From positions 470,501 through 534,500 of the forward strand of contig JAWNZC010000347.1 of NCBI GenBank assembly GCA_035771165.1: 64,000 nucleotides of DNA. Reading direction: 5' to 3'. Position 1 is the stretch's first letter; each line of letters begins with the position of its first letter. Under the pieces are notes generated by a model. That model saw only the letters and a list, made by a program, of their open reading frames with translations, did no database searches and had not been told where the DNA came from. Source of the stretch: Paragorgia papillata (Eukaryota > Cnidaria > Anthozoa > Scleralcyonacea > Coralliidae). Below, piece after piece: positions 22,701-33,900 of this stretch. Position numbers and translations under genes: made by a program.

Positions 22701-25502
22701 CGCCACACCAAACTGTCGAACTGTCAAAGGTAAGGGACCTGTCATAAAGTATAGATGGGGGTGGGCCAGAGAAAAAAGGGGGGTGGGCCAGAGAAAAAAG
22801 GGGGGTGGGCCATCATTTTCATGCTTGAAAAAAGGGGTGGGTCATGTCTAAATATGGTTGAATTATTACACAATTTTACAATAACAGTTTCAGTTATGTG
22901 ATTCTGACTTGTTGTCAACTTGCTTTATATACATAAAAGAAAGTTAAAAAGATGATGTACATTTTTGACATATGTCTGAAAATTTCCAAATGTAGTGTCT
23001 CAGCCCAGAAGTAACTTTGAAAATAAAATCCACGTATTAGTCAATATACTGTACATATACAAATATAAAATGGATAAAATGGCTTAAAAGATGAAAGAAA
23101 AATCAAAACTAAAAACTTTACTCCAAATTCATATTATATTTAACAGAATACTATGGGTTGTTTCATATGTAATGTTAAAAACACGAGCAGTAGTGTTTTA
23201 GACTTGACTGAACACAGTATTTGTGAATGGCTTTAAAAACGAACTATTTCATTAGTTTGTTGACATAGTTATCTTAAAAATTAATGTGTTTATTATGCTG
23301 TATAAAGGGAGAAATTGTGATCTTTATCACATATATTCACCGACGTGCTACTGATGTCCTTTGTTGTGTTTTCTTCATGAATTATAAATTATAAATGAGC
23401 ATTATTAAATATTAATGATCTCTTGAAAGATCTGAAAGTAGCAGTCGCCCAATGGCGAATAGATCCGAAAGTAAACGGGGCTGCTACTTTTGGGATTGTG
23501 GATTCCACGCTAGTACGGTATACTATGGTAATACATTTAATAATAGGTGGGGGGTCATTAATTTTTGTGCAAGTATTAAAGGGTGGGCCATGTTTAATCG
23601 TGCATGAAACAAGGGGTGGGCCAATTAAATTGGTGTTTTAATCTTTTTGATTTCTCTAGCCCACCCCCTCCTGTACTTTATGACAGGTCCCTAAAGCCAG
23701 AGCTGCAATCTCATCTCGAAGCCATTTAGGGACTCATTTTGATGGTTGATTTATAACAGAATATGAACAAATTCTTAGTAACGGGTGTCTATTCAATTAA
23801 ACTTTCTTCCTCATTTAACATTTTTAAGTCAAGCACTAATAATTATCTTGTTCAGACCTTTAATACTTACTTTGATGTAGAGAATGTTTACACTTGGAAA
23901 TCAATTTGCTCAAAATGTCACAAACATGTCTCTCAGCCTGTCAAATCATCTGTTCATAGATGTTTTTGACTAAATGCAAAACTATACCGACTGTAGATAT
24001 ATTTTAAATTATTATTTTCGGCAGTTTATCTAGTTGGGCTTGAACTTGTTATAACCTCATTGTATTTTAGATATAATCTTTTGTTTTGTTTTATTTAGTA
24101 CAATGAAAGTCGAGTAAATCAATATTAATAAAATTTCTCAAATTTTGTTGCTTGTTAGCAAAAATCGAATTTTAGAATTTTTTTAAACTTAGTTATTTTA
24201 TTTTAATAAAATATTATAATTTTTAAAAAATAATTTCTTAAAAAATTATTTTAAAAAATAATATTTTTTACAAAACATTTAAGAAATATTGCCAAGCTGT
24301 GAACAGTGAACATGCACCCAGGTTGGGAAATGGAGTAGTCGAAGAGGGATTAATCTAGTTTGAGTCAGATTTTTCAAATTCGACATTCGAGTTACATCTA
24401 GAAGGTTAAAGTCTGGTTTCTATAAGATCATCTCGATCAACCCAATTGTCCCAATCACCTGAATTCATCCAATCAGATTGGGTTATTCGAGATTTCTCTA
24501 CTCTACGGCCAATCAAGGGTTATATAAATAGCTGCCACAAAATATAATTTTCTACAATTGTGTATACAGTATTAGAAGAATTATTTTCTGTATGCAAAGT
24601 AATTTTTACTGTAGATATTATCGTAGATATGATAAAATTAGGATTGAAAACAATAATATAATGACTTGGGTTGATCAAAAAAGTTGTGTTTGTTTTAATT
24701 TGACTACAAACTTATAAATTGGTTGATTAGTACCAACAAACTGACTGCCATGAATCATTGTCATTGATTTTATTGAATGATCAGCATACACAAAGTCACT
24801 GGCATAGTGTGACTATTCTGAGTCAAGATTGACCAATTCAAAATACCGTCATATCACGTTTTATCTCCAAAAAGTGGAAGTTATGCCCCCTGCACTTGGT
24901 GTACAATCATCAATCATGTACCGTACAATTAAAGGTTGATTTGAACTGAATGATCCACTACTCTGTAGATCAAAGTATGATTTGTAATACTGTACTCTTA
25001 TTCAATTCCATTAATCCATTTTCCAACTTTATTGTGCACTTCCTTGAACCGAAAACCGTGAATCAACAAAAATTCTAAAGACTATTGCATAATTATAGAG
25101 ACACTGTTCTCTATTCATTATACAGTTGCAATATTGCTGTAAGTGGTGACGGAATGAGCATGCAAGTTTGCAAGTTAAAAGAAATTGCATTGTAAAATAC
25201 TGAAATATAGTACATACAGGAACTGAGGAACACCATAGCAAACAATGTTGTTGTGCCTGATTTTTACCTCGGTCGAAGGCTGAAAACCATAAAAGCAATG
25301 TTACAAAGCAATATAATGGTGCCCCGCTGACTTACCTTAAAACATCATCCAGACAATAGCGGCAGAATTGATGACCACAATCGCGAACTTGCACAGGATC
25401 TTTCACCACTTCAAGACAAACGGCACATTCAAACATACTTCGTACAAATTCTTGTTGTATAAACCATTTCAGAGGATAACCAGTATCTTCAGGAACAGCC
25501 AT
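13115..25502 (-). CDS. TRAF-like gene 2 (long stalk)
   Basis: Exons: 25336-25502, 20909-20963, 19778-19879, 19473-19634, 18796-18873, 17443-17520, 17048-17161, 15486-15908, 13115-13576; about 546 aa. The order is RING, five zinc fingers, a 38-residue exon 7, a 141-residue coiled-coil stalk and MATH. Exon 7 is seven residues longer (KVFSLQD) than in genes 1, 3 and 4, a feature shared with gene 5. The donor chosen for exon 8 is AAG followed by GTAAGA, in phase 0; reading further meets an in-frame TAG, and the later donor used in gene 1 is here AT instead of GT. So the gene is intact only if that internal donor is used; otherwise it makes a RING/zinc-finger/stalk protein without MATH. The donor after exon 3 is GTGAAT. 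Confidence 0.9.
13626..14724. mobile_element. Non-autonomous hAT-like element (1,099 bp)
   Basis: Terminal inverted repeats CAGGGGCGGCGCG and CGCGCCGCCCCTG are flanked by the 8-bp duplication GACTTAAC (13618-13625 and 14725-14732). Gene 5 has the unoccupied equivalent near 52870. An 8-bp duplication and CAGGG ends are hallmarks of hAT transposons. The interior has repeated GGTATTAG motifs and no transposase that I recognise. Confidence 0.88.
15486..15908 (-). repeat. 45-bp coiled-coil repeats, exon 8 of gene 2
   Basis: Nine 15-residue units of type HQKDIEKVKQEITAV plus HMEIEK, 141 residues. Adjacent units are almost identical at the DNA level, pointing to recent expansion. Hydrophobic residues lie at positions 5, 8, 12 and 15 of each unit. 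The unit is not a whole number of heptads (15 = 7 + 8). Confidence 0.9.
16260..16315. repeat. Perfect hairpin with TA/CCCCC core
   Basis: A 26-nt arm (starting CATACACATATATACC) is followed by a GAAT loop and its exact complement. It sits in intron 7 of gene 2 beside AT microsatellites. Confidence 0.75.
16316..16925. repeat. Inverted duplication around AT microsatellites
   Basis: About 155 bp at 16316-16470 recurs inverted at 16772-16925. Between them are several (TA)n tracts and a smaller inverted pair built on CAGTCAGTTTTATATA. The matching intron of gene 5 (about 54610-54775) has one arm only, so this is a local rearrangement of gene 2. Confidence 0.75.
17626..18125. mobile_element. MITE family A (full copy)
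   Basis: The ends are inverted (AAAGTGCCTATGAAACG and its complement CGTTTCATAGGCACTTT). Gene 5 reads TTTTTCTTAAAAGAG at the same place without the element. Related copies occur at 175-309 and 46683-47060. Confidence 0.8.
18211..18388. mobile_element. MITE family B (gene 2 copy)
   Basis: The ends TAGGGCCGT and ACGGCCCTA are inverted, with internal repeats of AAGACGCGGCTTA and GCCGCGTCTTA. The same insertion exists in gene 5 at 55561-55761, so it predates the duplication that produced genes 2 and 5. Confidence 0.75.
18979..19330 (-). mobile_element. LINE 3' fragment
   Basis: This segment interrupts sequence that is continuous in gene 3 (near 32400-32445). Its minus strand ends in an AAAATAAAATAAAA-type tail after a 3'-untranslated segment with CGGCAGGGTCATCGC on the plus strand. 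It includes a (TA)n tract. Confidence 0.65.
21858..21895 (+). promoter_or_regulatory. Paired CCAAT boxes (gene 2 intron 1)
   Basis: GCCAATCA occurs at 21858 and again 30 bp later at 21888. The same pair with the same 30-bp spacing is present in gene 3 (35731, 35761) and gene 5 (59505, 59535). It lies about 150-185 bp upstream of a plus-strand ATG. Confidence 0.45.
22042..22086 (+). CDS. Candidate nested plus-strand first exon (gene 2 copy)
   Basis: ATG opens a 15-codon frame (MEGERIGKPTPSQTK) that ends exactly at a GTATAT donor-like site. The block recurs in intron 1 of genes 3 and 5 behind the same paired CCAAT boxes. I do not recognise the peptide and could not assign a second exon, so this may be the start of a nested antisense gene or only an untranslated leader. 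Confidence 0.3.
22734..23691. mobile_element. TAA-flanked MITE (958 bp)
   Basis: Ends GGGACCTGTCATAAAGTA and TACTTTATGACAGGTCCC are inverted and flanked by TAA. Genes 3 and 5 keep the empty site (AAAGATAAAGCC near 36850 and 60715). GGGTGGGCCA-type motifs repeat inside both ends. The TAA duplication suggests a Harbinger-like source. Confidence 0.85.
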
Positions 25503-25578
25503 TGTAACTGTCGCGACGTCTGAGTTTTAATACTTTCAGATCTTTCCGTTTTTAATATGAGAAATGTGCGAGACGGAA

Positions 25579-25595
25579 GCCGGAAGTCCGGAAGG
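25579..25595. promoter_or_regulatory. Paired ETS-type motif upstream of gene 2
   Basis: GCCGGAAGTCCGGAAGG holds two GGAA cores in ETS context, 77-93 nt upstream of the gene 2 ATG. Near-identical motifs occur upstream of genes 3 and 4. Binding is not shown; it is inferred from the ETS consensus CCGGAAGT. Confidence 0.4.
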
Positions 25596-27026
25596 AGCGA
25601 GAGAACGAAAGTGGTTCTGGTCGAGGTTCAGGCCAATCAATTTAGGAAGTTTTTACTCGGGTTATACCCTATGGTAGAACGAGTCTTGGTTTCGGCTCCA
25701 TTAAGTTTCTGTGTTTTATTTGGGTTTGTTTTTTTATTTTTTGGTGTCACGAAATTGCAAAATTGCGCAATATGTAATACGATACTCTCGCAACATCTCA
25801 CGGAAGCCTGGGCTGAAGTGAACTTTGAAGAAACATTGGATTCAAACTCTTCATGGAATGCAAGCAAATCAATATACCCCCCTATGATCATAATTCGTTG
25901 TTTTCTTTCTTTGAAATGCAAATCTGGTCACGGCTACCATCTGTTGTTGAAAAGCTAGAGTGAATTAACATTACAATGTTGCACATCCGTGCATTACATA
26001 TATTTTTCGATATTTAGAAAAGCTATATGGAAAAAGAAAAAGCGTTCCACAAAATGTTTTGAACGAAATACTGACGTTATACAAAGAAGACTTGTCACTG
26101 ATTTGTCAGTATGAATAATGACTTATTCATGAAACAAAATAAAAAATATATAAAGCGCTTAATATACTGCGAAAATGTCTGAAATATAAGCATGAGGTAA
26201 CCAATCAAATTTCTAGGTGCAGACCACGCACAGATTGTGTAATTGATAAAATGTTACGAAGCAAAAGGTGGTTGTTGCAGGTGGTGGTGGTGATGTTGTA
26301 GGTGTTGTTGTCGAGTATGTATAGCACACACTTTGATATTTGTTATCGGTAACTTTCGTAGAATTCTTTTTAAAGTAACTTATATGGGAAACAAAAAAAC
26401 AAACAAAAGTTTGAAAAAGTGACCCAATGCCGGTGAAAATCCGTGGCCTGACCATGTTCCTTCCTGTTGTTCTTAACATTGCTTTTTAGAGTTTTACTCC
26501 CGTCTATAAATACCTTGCTTGTTTTTTGTTCCTGTATTAAATTTTTGTTTAAGTGTTTTTTTGCTTTTTATTTCTTTTTCGTTTGATCGATATTGTCTCT
26601 ATATTTTGGATGGATCACATGCCTGTACTATTCACAATACTCGGAAATGAAGCGCGAAGCCAGAGAAGGCTAAGTAACGCATAATATATATACACAGGGT
26701 ATGTTCACATGAGAGATCTGATCTTTATAGGGAGCAAGTAGAGTAATAAATACGGACTCTTGCAGCACTTTCTCTTGACTCACTCTCATATCAACGCTGA
26801 GGAGGAAGGTGGAATTGCCAACCCCACCCACCCTGAAAATTCGCGTGCAAAACTTTGTTCCACTTCCTTCTAAGGCGTTAATTTGAGCAATTGTCCCCAT
26901 ATCTTAAACAACTATGAGTGCGAGTGAGAGTGTTGTGAAATAGAATATTTTTCTTTTTGGCGAAGTTTAATAAATAAATGAATCCCTAGGTTAGGCTTTG
27001 GGTCAGGGCTACATAAAGAATCTGTG

Positions 27027-27621
27027 TACATAAAGTATCAGCTAAGTTTAATGAATTACGTGACGTGCTAGCAGATACTATAATGTCAATATGCACACAA
27101 GACGAAAGATATTAGAAGCCTGTGTGAGATCAAGACTTACGTACGGTACGCAAGCATGGTTTCCAAATGAACAACAAATGAGGAAACTGGAAATATGTTG
27201 GTACTACTGCTTACGGAGTATGGTAAAAATAGGGTGGAAGCGAAAGGAAATACAGGAGGATGTAGATGAAGCTATGATGAACTACAGCTATATGTATACA
27301 CAAATGAAGACTTGCATAACATTGTGAAGATGATCCCTCTTCGTGACTTTATATGCTCGCAATACCTTAAGTACGTTGCTCATGTATGCAGAGCTGAAAA
27401 TAAAGCAATTACAAAGAAACTTATGTTTGCAAAACCAGGTAAAAAGTACTACAAGGACCCATAGATAAAGATTGCAGATCTACTTGGAGTGACTATTGAG
27501 CAAGTGAAACGAATGACGCAGTCTAGAAGCGAGTTCGCCGAGTTGATCCTGAAACAGTTTTAGCTCGTCTCCGTGCGATAAAGATCGCGTTGGAGGAACA
27601 TATAATGTAATGTAATGTGTG
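27027..27621 (+). mobile_element. Dead LINE 3' end (spacer 2-3)
   Basis: The plus strand encodes a broken reverse-transcriptase C-terminal region (ACVRSRLTYGTQAW, LRSMVKIGWKRKE, then in another frame RDFICSQYLKYVAHVC and QSRSEFAELILKQF). A frameshift and a TAG in place of Trp disable it. The element ends in an ATGTAATGTAATG tail. The homologous spacer between genes 1 and 2 lacks it. Confidence 0.8.
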
Positions 27622-27853
27622 TTGGACATGAATTTATAACCAGGTGCTTCACTGGATTTGAAATAGCCATCATCCAATTTTTTAAACATTAGATACAAGC
27701 TGTAGACCGCGTTAGCCTGAAAACGAGTATGTGACGTCATTTCAGCAATTATTTGGAAACTGGAAAGTCACCAAATATTGCTCTCGTTGTCTTTACGACG
27801 GAAATTATTTGTCGCAGCACCGCTGATGAAAAAATGACAACAAAAACATGAAA

Positions 27854-27868
27854 TTTATTTATTTTATT
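27854..27868 (-). promoter_or_regulatory. Polyadenylation signals of gene 3
   Basis: Two AATAAA hexamers on the minus strand (27854-27859 and 27863-27868) lie about 75-90 nt after the gene 3 stop codon. Confidence 0.5.
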
Positions 27869-27941
27869 TAAAACTTATGTTTTTTTACAGTACTTATCCT
27901 TGGAAGCGAGCAATTGGAATTTCAAAAAATATGAATATAGT

Positions 27942-30900
27942 TTATGGTTCTATATCAACTGTTATAAACACAGTGTCATCTTTAATATATTTACGAGTTT
28001 TTAGAGTTGCGTGAGAAACGAACTTTGGAAAACCGAGTCCTTCGTTTTGCTTATCTTTAGGTCTCTTAAAACTGTCTTGACCAGCTGGAGTCAACGGCAT
28101 CACAATGTTCGTTCTCTCTTGCTCGTTATCTTGTTGATCAATTAAAGTAAAGGTACACTTTTTCTTGAATGTCCACGACAGCATTGCATCATGGTCAGTT
28201 TTCATCAAATAGATGTAGACTCCCATATGATCTTTGTATGCTTCTTTTATTTCGTTCAAATTGACTATCATCTTTATTTTGTATCCAAGTGGTGATGTAA
28301 GAAAAGGATCGCCGTAAATTTCACCCTCTGTATTACTATCTTTTGCTTCAGACAACTTTCTGTTAAAGTCAGTTATAATCACTGCTGATGTTTGACTTAC
28401 CTATATAATTTACAAATCAGTAAACTCGAATAAGATGAAGATCGAACTTAACATCTAACATTTTGGTGAAGAAATTAAATTTTCATCATAGGTTTTTGTG
28501 CTAATGTTAATAAATTAAAATTTTGGGCTATAGACCGCAATAAAATCTGCAATTTTCCAATGCATAAGACAAGAATGTTGAAAGGAAAAAATTGCCTGCC
28601 GAACATATCAACTACAAAAATGGTGATGTGAGCATGCGCTTTGATTCAATATTACTCCCGCATTTCATATTCTATCCCACGTTTTACGTTTTATACGTTG
28701 CACTTTCCTTTATACGGTTGTCAATTACGAATTCTGATGCACAGACGCGAGCCGAGTACTTAAAAAGCTGATGCATAGAAATGTTAGATTACAAATACAA
28801 ACTGTTTTAGGGGGTATTTATATAGAGGAGGGCTGGCCCTCTTTGCCGAGATCCCGTGTAATTCCTTGTAGAAATTTGTTTGCGTTTACATGACAGGGCC
28901 AGCCCTCCTAGGTGAGATCTCGCTATTGACAACCCTGGATCTCGCCTAGGAGGGCTGGAAATTTCCCATGTAAACGCACTCAAGAGGGTTGGCTGTTAAT
29001 TTCTTTTGATTTTTTCATGAATTTTTAAGAAGTATAAAGAAATATACAAAGCCTATGGACGTATTTAAGTAGCGTTTATTTACATATACTCATAACTTAC
29101 ATGTAACTTGGCAAAAAAACGCAACATTTGTCATCAAAACAATCTTTGCTCCAAAGCGGTATTGACAAGAAAAGTTTATAATTCCGAAAACAACAAACCC
29201 AATAGTGATTTATAAACATTCAGTTGCCCTTCAGCAGCGTATATATGTGAAGAAGAAGAATTTCAAATGAAGTCGAATCACTGCTGTAGAGAAAAGTTTT
29301 CTGACCGCCCCAACTGGGAATCGAACCCAAGGTATCTGGTTTAACGTACCAGCGCTCTACCACTGAGCTAATGGGACTCCCGGCTGAGGCAGTCAGAAAT
29401 ATCCATATATTAAATATCGCACACATATTACCGTAGCTCATCGGGGGATATCTAATCCACCTAAACGAAGAGTTAGGTATGAGCTACGGTAATTGTGCGA
29501 TATTTAATATATGTATATTTCTGACTACATGCCTCAGTTGGGAGTCCCATTAGCTCATTGGTAGAGCGCTGGTACGTTAAACCAGAGACCTTGGGTTCGA
29601 TTCCCGGTTGGGGCAGTCAGAAAACTTTTCTCTACAGCAGATTCGACTTCATTTGGAATTCTTCTTCTTCACAATAGTGATTTAGAACTGTTTAAACTGA
29701 TATGCTCAGATCAGCGGGCTAAAATATATTCTAGCCCACTGAATTTTTCATTTTAGCCCGATCACAATGCCCGACAAAATTATTATAATGACTTTTTTTC
29801 AAAATTTAATTCCTGGGCCTTGCAAGACGATGTTTTGTAATACTTACTTTAACTGCAGCAATCTCCTGTCTCAATTTGTATATGTCCTTTTGACGCACTG
29901 CAACAATCTCCTGTCTTAATTTGTCTATGTCCTTTTGATGCTATAAGGATAAACAAGAAAAATCACTGAATGCAAGAGTACAGAACATAAATGGATTAGA
30001 ATATTATTGTAATGTAATAATGGTGCTATATCATGCCTGATCATAGCCTGAACAACATTGTACAGTATTAAGATAAGCAATGATGGCTGAGCATTACTAT
30101 AAGTATAGCCATCCTACTATTATCATGGCTGAATAACATTGTTAGAGAACTGAAAATCAGTAAGTACCTGATCCTTCAATCTTGATATTTCTAAAGTTGA
30201 CAATTCCAAATGATCTTTCATTTCTTGGTTAAGATGTTCCTCCATTTCACGACGTTCACACTTTGTTCACAAAGAACAAAATACGTTAATTGACGGTACC
30301 GAAAACGATGGCAGCGGTGGTTAAATATACAAGTCATCATATTTTTCGGTACGGTCAATTGTTGTCAAAAATTTGAAACGAGACATTAATAATGATTTCA
30401 AAAATCATTAATAATTCATGAGGAAAACACAAAGGAAATCAGACCATGTCCGTGGTTTTATACCTGATAAAACTTCTTGACGTCAGAAAGAATACTAATG
30501 AACATACAATTTTATATAAAGAATACTAATGAACATACAATTTTATATAAAGAATATACTAATGAACATAACATCCAATAACGAATCGTTTTTGAAGCCA
30601 TTCAAAACACTCGCATCACGTGTTTTATCAGATCTAAAACACTCGGGCTGCGCCCTCGTGGTTTTAAATCTGATAAAACACTCCTGCTCGTGTTTGAAGT
30701 AATATTTAAAACACGAGCAGGAGTGTTTTATCAGATTTAAAACCACGAGGGCGCAGCCCGAGTGTTTTAGATTTGATAAAACACGTGATGCGAGTGTTTT
30801 GAATGGCTTCAAAAACGATTCGTTATTGGATGTTATGTTCATTAGTATTCTTTATATAAAATTGTATGTTCATTAGTATTCTTTCTGACGTCAAGAAGTT

Positions 30901-33900
30901 TTAGCAGGTATAAAACCACGGACATGGTACTGATTTCCTTTGTGTTTTCCTCATGAATTATTAATGAGTTTTTGAAGGTTACGTAACACAGTAGTGCTTT
31001 GCGAAAAATGCAACTGCGCATTGTTTTAAAAGCAATCAAATTCAAATTTTTACAGTTTATAGCAAAATGATTGTAGAATTGGACAGTTGATTTACAATTT
31101 TGAAAAGTAATTAAACTTGTTTTGTTTCGACAAAATTCTGAAAACGCATTCGCTTTGCGCCGCGACTTTTGTTGAACTACAGTTGTAATCAAATCATGTA
31201 AAAATAGTTTTAATTGAAACTCAACTAGCTGTTCTACAAAAGTGTGTGCGGTAGCTATGTTTTTGTTATTTTTGAGATATAGTCGATTACTCAGAAATGA
31301 AGAAAAAATCGTATAGCTACCGCACACACTTTTGAAGCTCTTATTGTCTCCGATACATTGTGAAAATTTGAATACGGCTTGTTGACATTGATATCAAAAC
31401 TTGTCAATGCTAATTAAAATTTCCCGGGAGAACAGAGCTGCTTGCAATTTTCATCGCTAAATATCTTAATGAATTTTGCTTTAAACGAAATAAACTTTTC
31501 AAAACCTTTCAGCATTTGGCTTAAGGCAGCTAATTACGCAAAAAAATTTTTTGTGTATTTTTAGATTTCTATGGTGTAACGTAACCTTAAATATTACTTA
31601 AAGCACTCGGAATGCAGTAGTTACAAATGCCAATATTTTTTTTTGTTTAACAAGAAATTGTGATTTACTGATTTCATCTGATGATTATTTAATTTCTTTA
31701 TTGATATAATCAAACAGTAGTGAAGACCAACTTTTTCTGACATTACCTCATATTTACAACCAAAATCCAAATACTTGCATTTAATGACAGTTTTGAGGCA
31801 AACTTTTTCTAAGTGTTCTGGCATCTAAAAAATAGCAATAACTTATCAAGGTGGTCGATCTGAGGAAAAAATGTTTTGTTTCTAGAAAGTTTTGCATTAT
31901 AAATTTGTGCACATATACCTATCCCTGCCTGAATAAAGGGGTTACTATATTTATATTTAATAGCCTGAGCATGCCTTTACTCCTTTAGTGTTCTAGCTGA
32001 TGCTAGACAATTTTACTCGTCAACGGGTGGCCTCCGATCCTGTCACTCCACTTCCCACTATTTACACATCTATTCACCTTCCTCTATATGCCCACTCACT
32101 CGCTCTACTTCTTGTAACGGGTACAGCACCTGATTACGTGGAATATCTTTCTCTGAACATTTGTTTGTGCATTCCACAGGTAAATAAGGACATGTTTCGA
32201 GGTGCTCCTGAAATATAATAGCAAAAATGTTGATTGTGTTTAAATGTAGAACTGGATATTTTGATAAAACATCTTGTCATTAGCACTGTTTTTGCAGCAG
32301 TGTTTCATCAGATTTACAACACGAGGCGCACTGAGAATGTTTAGAATAGCTTAAAAGACGACCCATTTAGTAAGTTCACTGGCGTAGTAATTTTGAAAAA
32401 CAACGTTGTCTAAGCCGAGAAAATCAAAGCTAAAGTATATTTAAATCAAGGTCTCATTTAGATCAACATAAAAAAATATTTAAATTGAAGGCCATATCAA
32501 GTGGTCTGTATCCTCCTTTTTCCTACAGTACGAGTTACTAATTCTGAATCTACCTTTTGTAAAAAAAAACATAAAAACTTACAGCTTTGTCCTTGAATAC
32601 ATGTTCGTCATTGCAATATTGACAAAGAACAATTCTGTGTTTACACTCTGCGAGATGGACCTCCAAATCTTTCCGCATAACTTGCACGTCGCAACCCATG
32701 TTGCTGCAGCTTAGAATACGAAATGGACATATTTCAACGTGTTCCTAGAAAGCAAAATGTTGTCACAGTACATATGTTTAGATTAATCTTTTATAGAATG
32801 TAATTTTAAAATCATGGCTAACTACTGTACGATTGTTCGTTCTGTCGTATCAATTTACCTTCAAATAAGAAGACAGCTGTCCATTCCATTCACACCCAAC
32901 GCTTGGACAATTTACATTCAGGTTATCGATTGCTCTTTTTGCGGCATTATCAGTGAAGACCTAATAATAGTCAGAGTATAGAACTTATTCATAAATGGCC
33001 GCCAAATTAATCTTCTTTTATGTGCATATGCACATAAATTAGCCCTTATGAACTCGTTTTCATGTACGAAATTCAAAAGAATTTTTACTTCAGAACGAGT
33101 TCATAAGGGCTGATTTATATGTACATAAAAGAATATTAATTTGGCGGCCATTTATGCTTTTAAGCATTAATTAGAGAATGGTTGCACGCACTCAGCCAAT
33201 CCCTATAAAGTATTTCAACGCTCTATATTCCATAGTGTTTTGATTCATCAAGATTAGACATACTAGTGAGTTTACTCCGGTAAACATGCTAGACGCAAAA
33301 AAAACATTTATAGTTAAAATTGAAACTTCTTCGTGGTTGCAACCATTCTCTAAGACAGTTAGAGAATGGTCACTCGTGTTTCGGGGCCTTCTATCTAATT
33401 CTAGGGACTCTATATTCCATAGAGCACACGTGACCATTCTCTATAACCCTTACTAAATTCTCCTGTAAATGTGCTAGACGCAAAAAAAAACACATTTATA
33501 GTTGAAATTGAAACTTCGTTGCTGCAACTATTCTCTAAATCTGGCCCCTCGTGGCCTTCTAATTCTTTGGACTCTATATCTCATAGAGCACACGTGACCA
33601 TTGTCTAACCCTTATACAAAGTCTTATAGTCAGTTTCAGCTCGTTTGTCAACATTCGTTGGAAGGTTGGGAACTTGGTACGGAAGTTCGTTGTGAAGTTC
33701 GTCGTGAAATTCGAATTTAATAAGCTTTGAATTGAATTCCTTTGGTAAAATCACGGAGAAGAAGATTATTTATTGTATCTACCTCGCAACGTAGTTCGGA
33801 ACATTGCAACGTAAGTTCGGAATGTTCATTTCAATTATACGTATCGGATTTCAAAAGCAAGCTGAAACGGACTATAAATGGCAAGGGAAGCACGGCTGGC

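Larger units (their letters stand above)
20964..25335. other. Intron 1 of gene 2
   Basis: This long intron is shared with genes 3 and 5. It contains a plus-strand CCAAT/first-exon-like block (21858-22086), a TAA-flanked MITE (22734-23691) and an AT-rich tract (24170-24290). Plus-strand open frames such as 22258-22503 are not preserved in the copies in genes 3 and 5, so I do not call them. Confidence 0.65.
25503..27941. other. Spacer between genes 2 and 3
   Basis: This holds the gene 2 promoter region, sequence homologous to 10878-13114 and 40307-42978, a LINE fragment (27027-27621) and the gene 3 polyadenylation region. No other gene is supported. The plus-strand frame 25557-25958 is not preserved in the gene 3 copy. 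Confidence 0.7.
29213..29671. mobile_element. tRNA-like inverted dimer with 13-bp target duplication
   Basis: A palindrome (about 29247-29672) carries one tRNA-like sequence in each arm. It is flanked by CAATAGTGATTTA at 29200-29212 and 29672-29684. Genes 1 and 4 show that target once. A 13-bp duplication suggests LINE-driven insertion as for SINEs. Confidence 0.75.

Noticed and set aside
30842..31327. 161-aa minus-strand frame in gene 3 intron 5
   Set aside because: It lies inside a MITE-like element, has no recognisable domain, and no copy elsewhere in the window supports coding.
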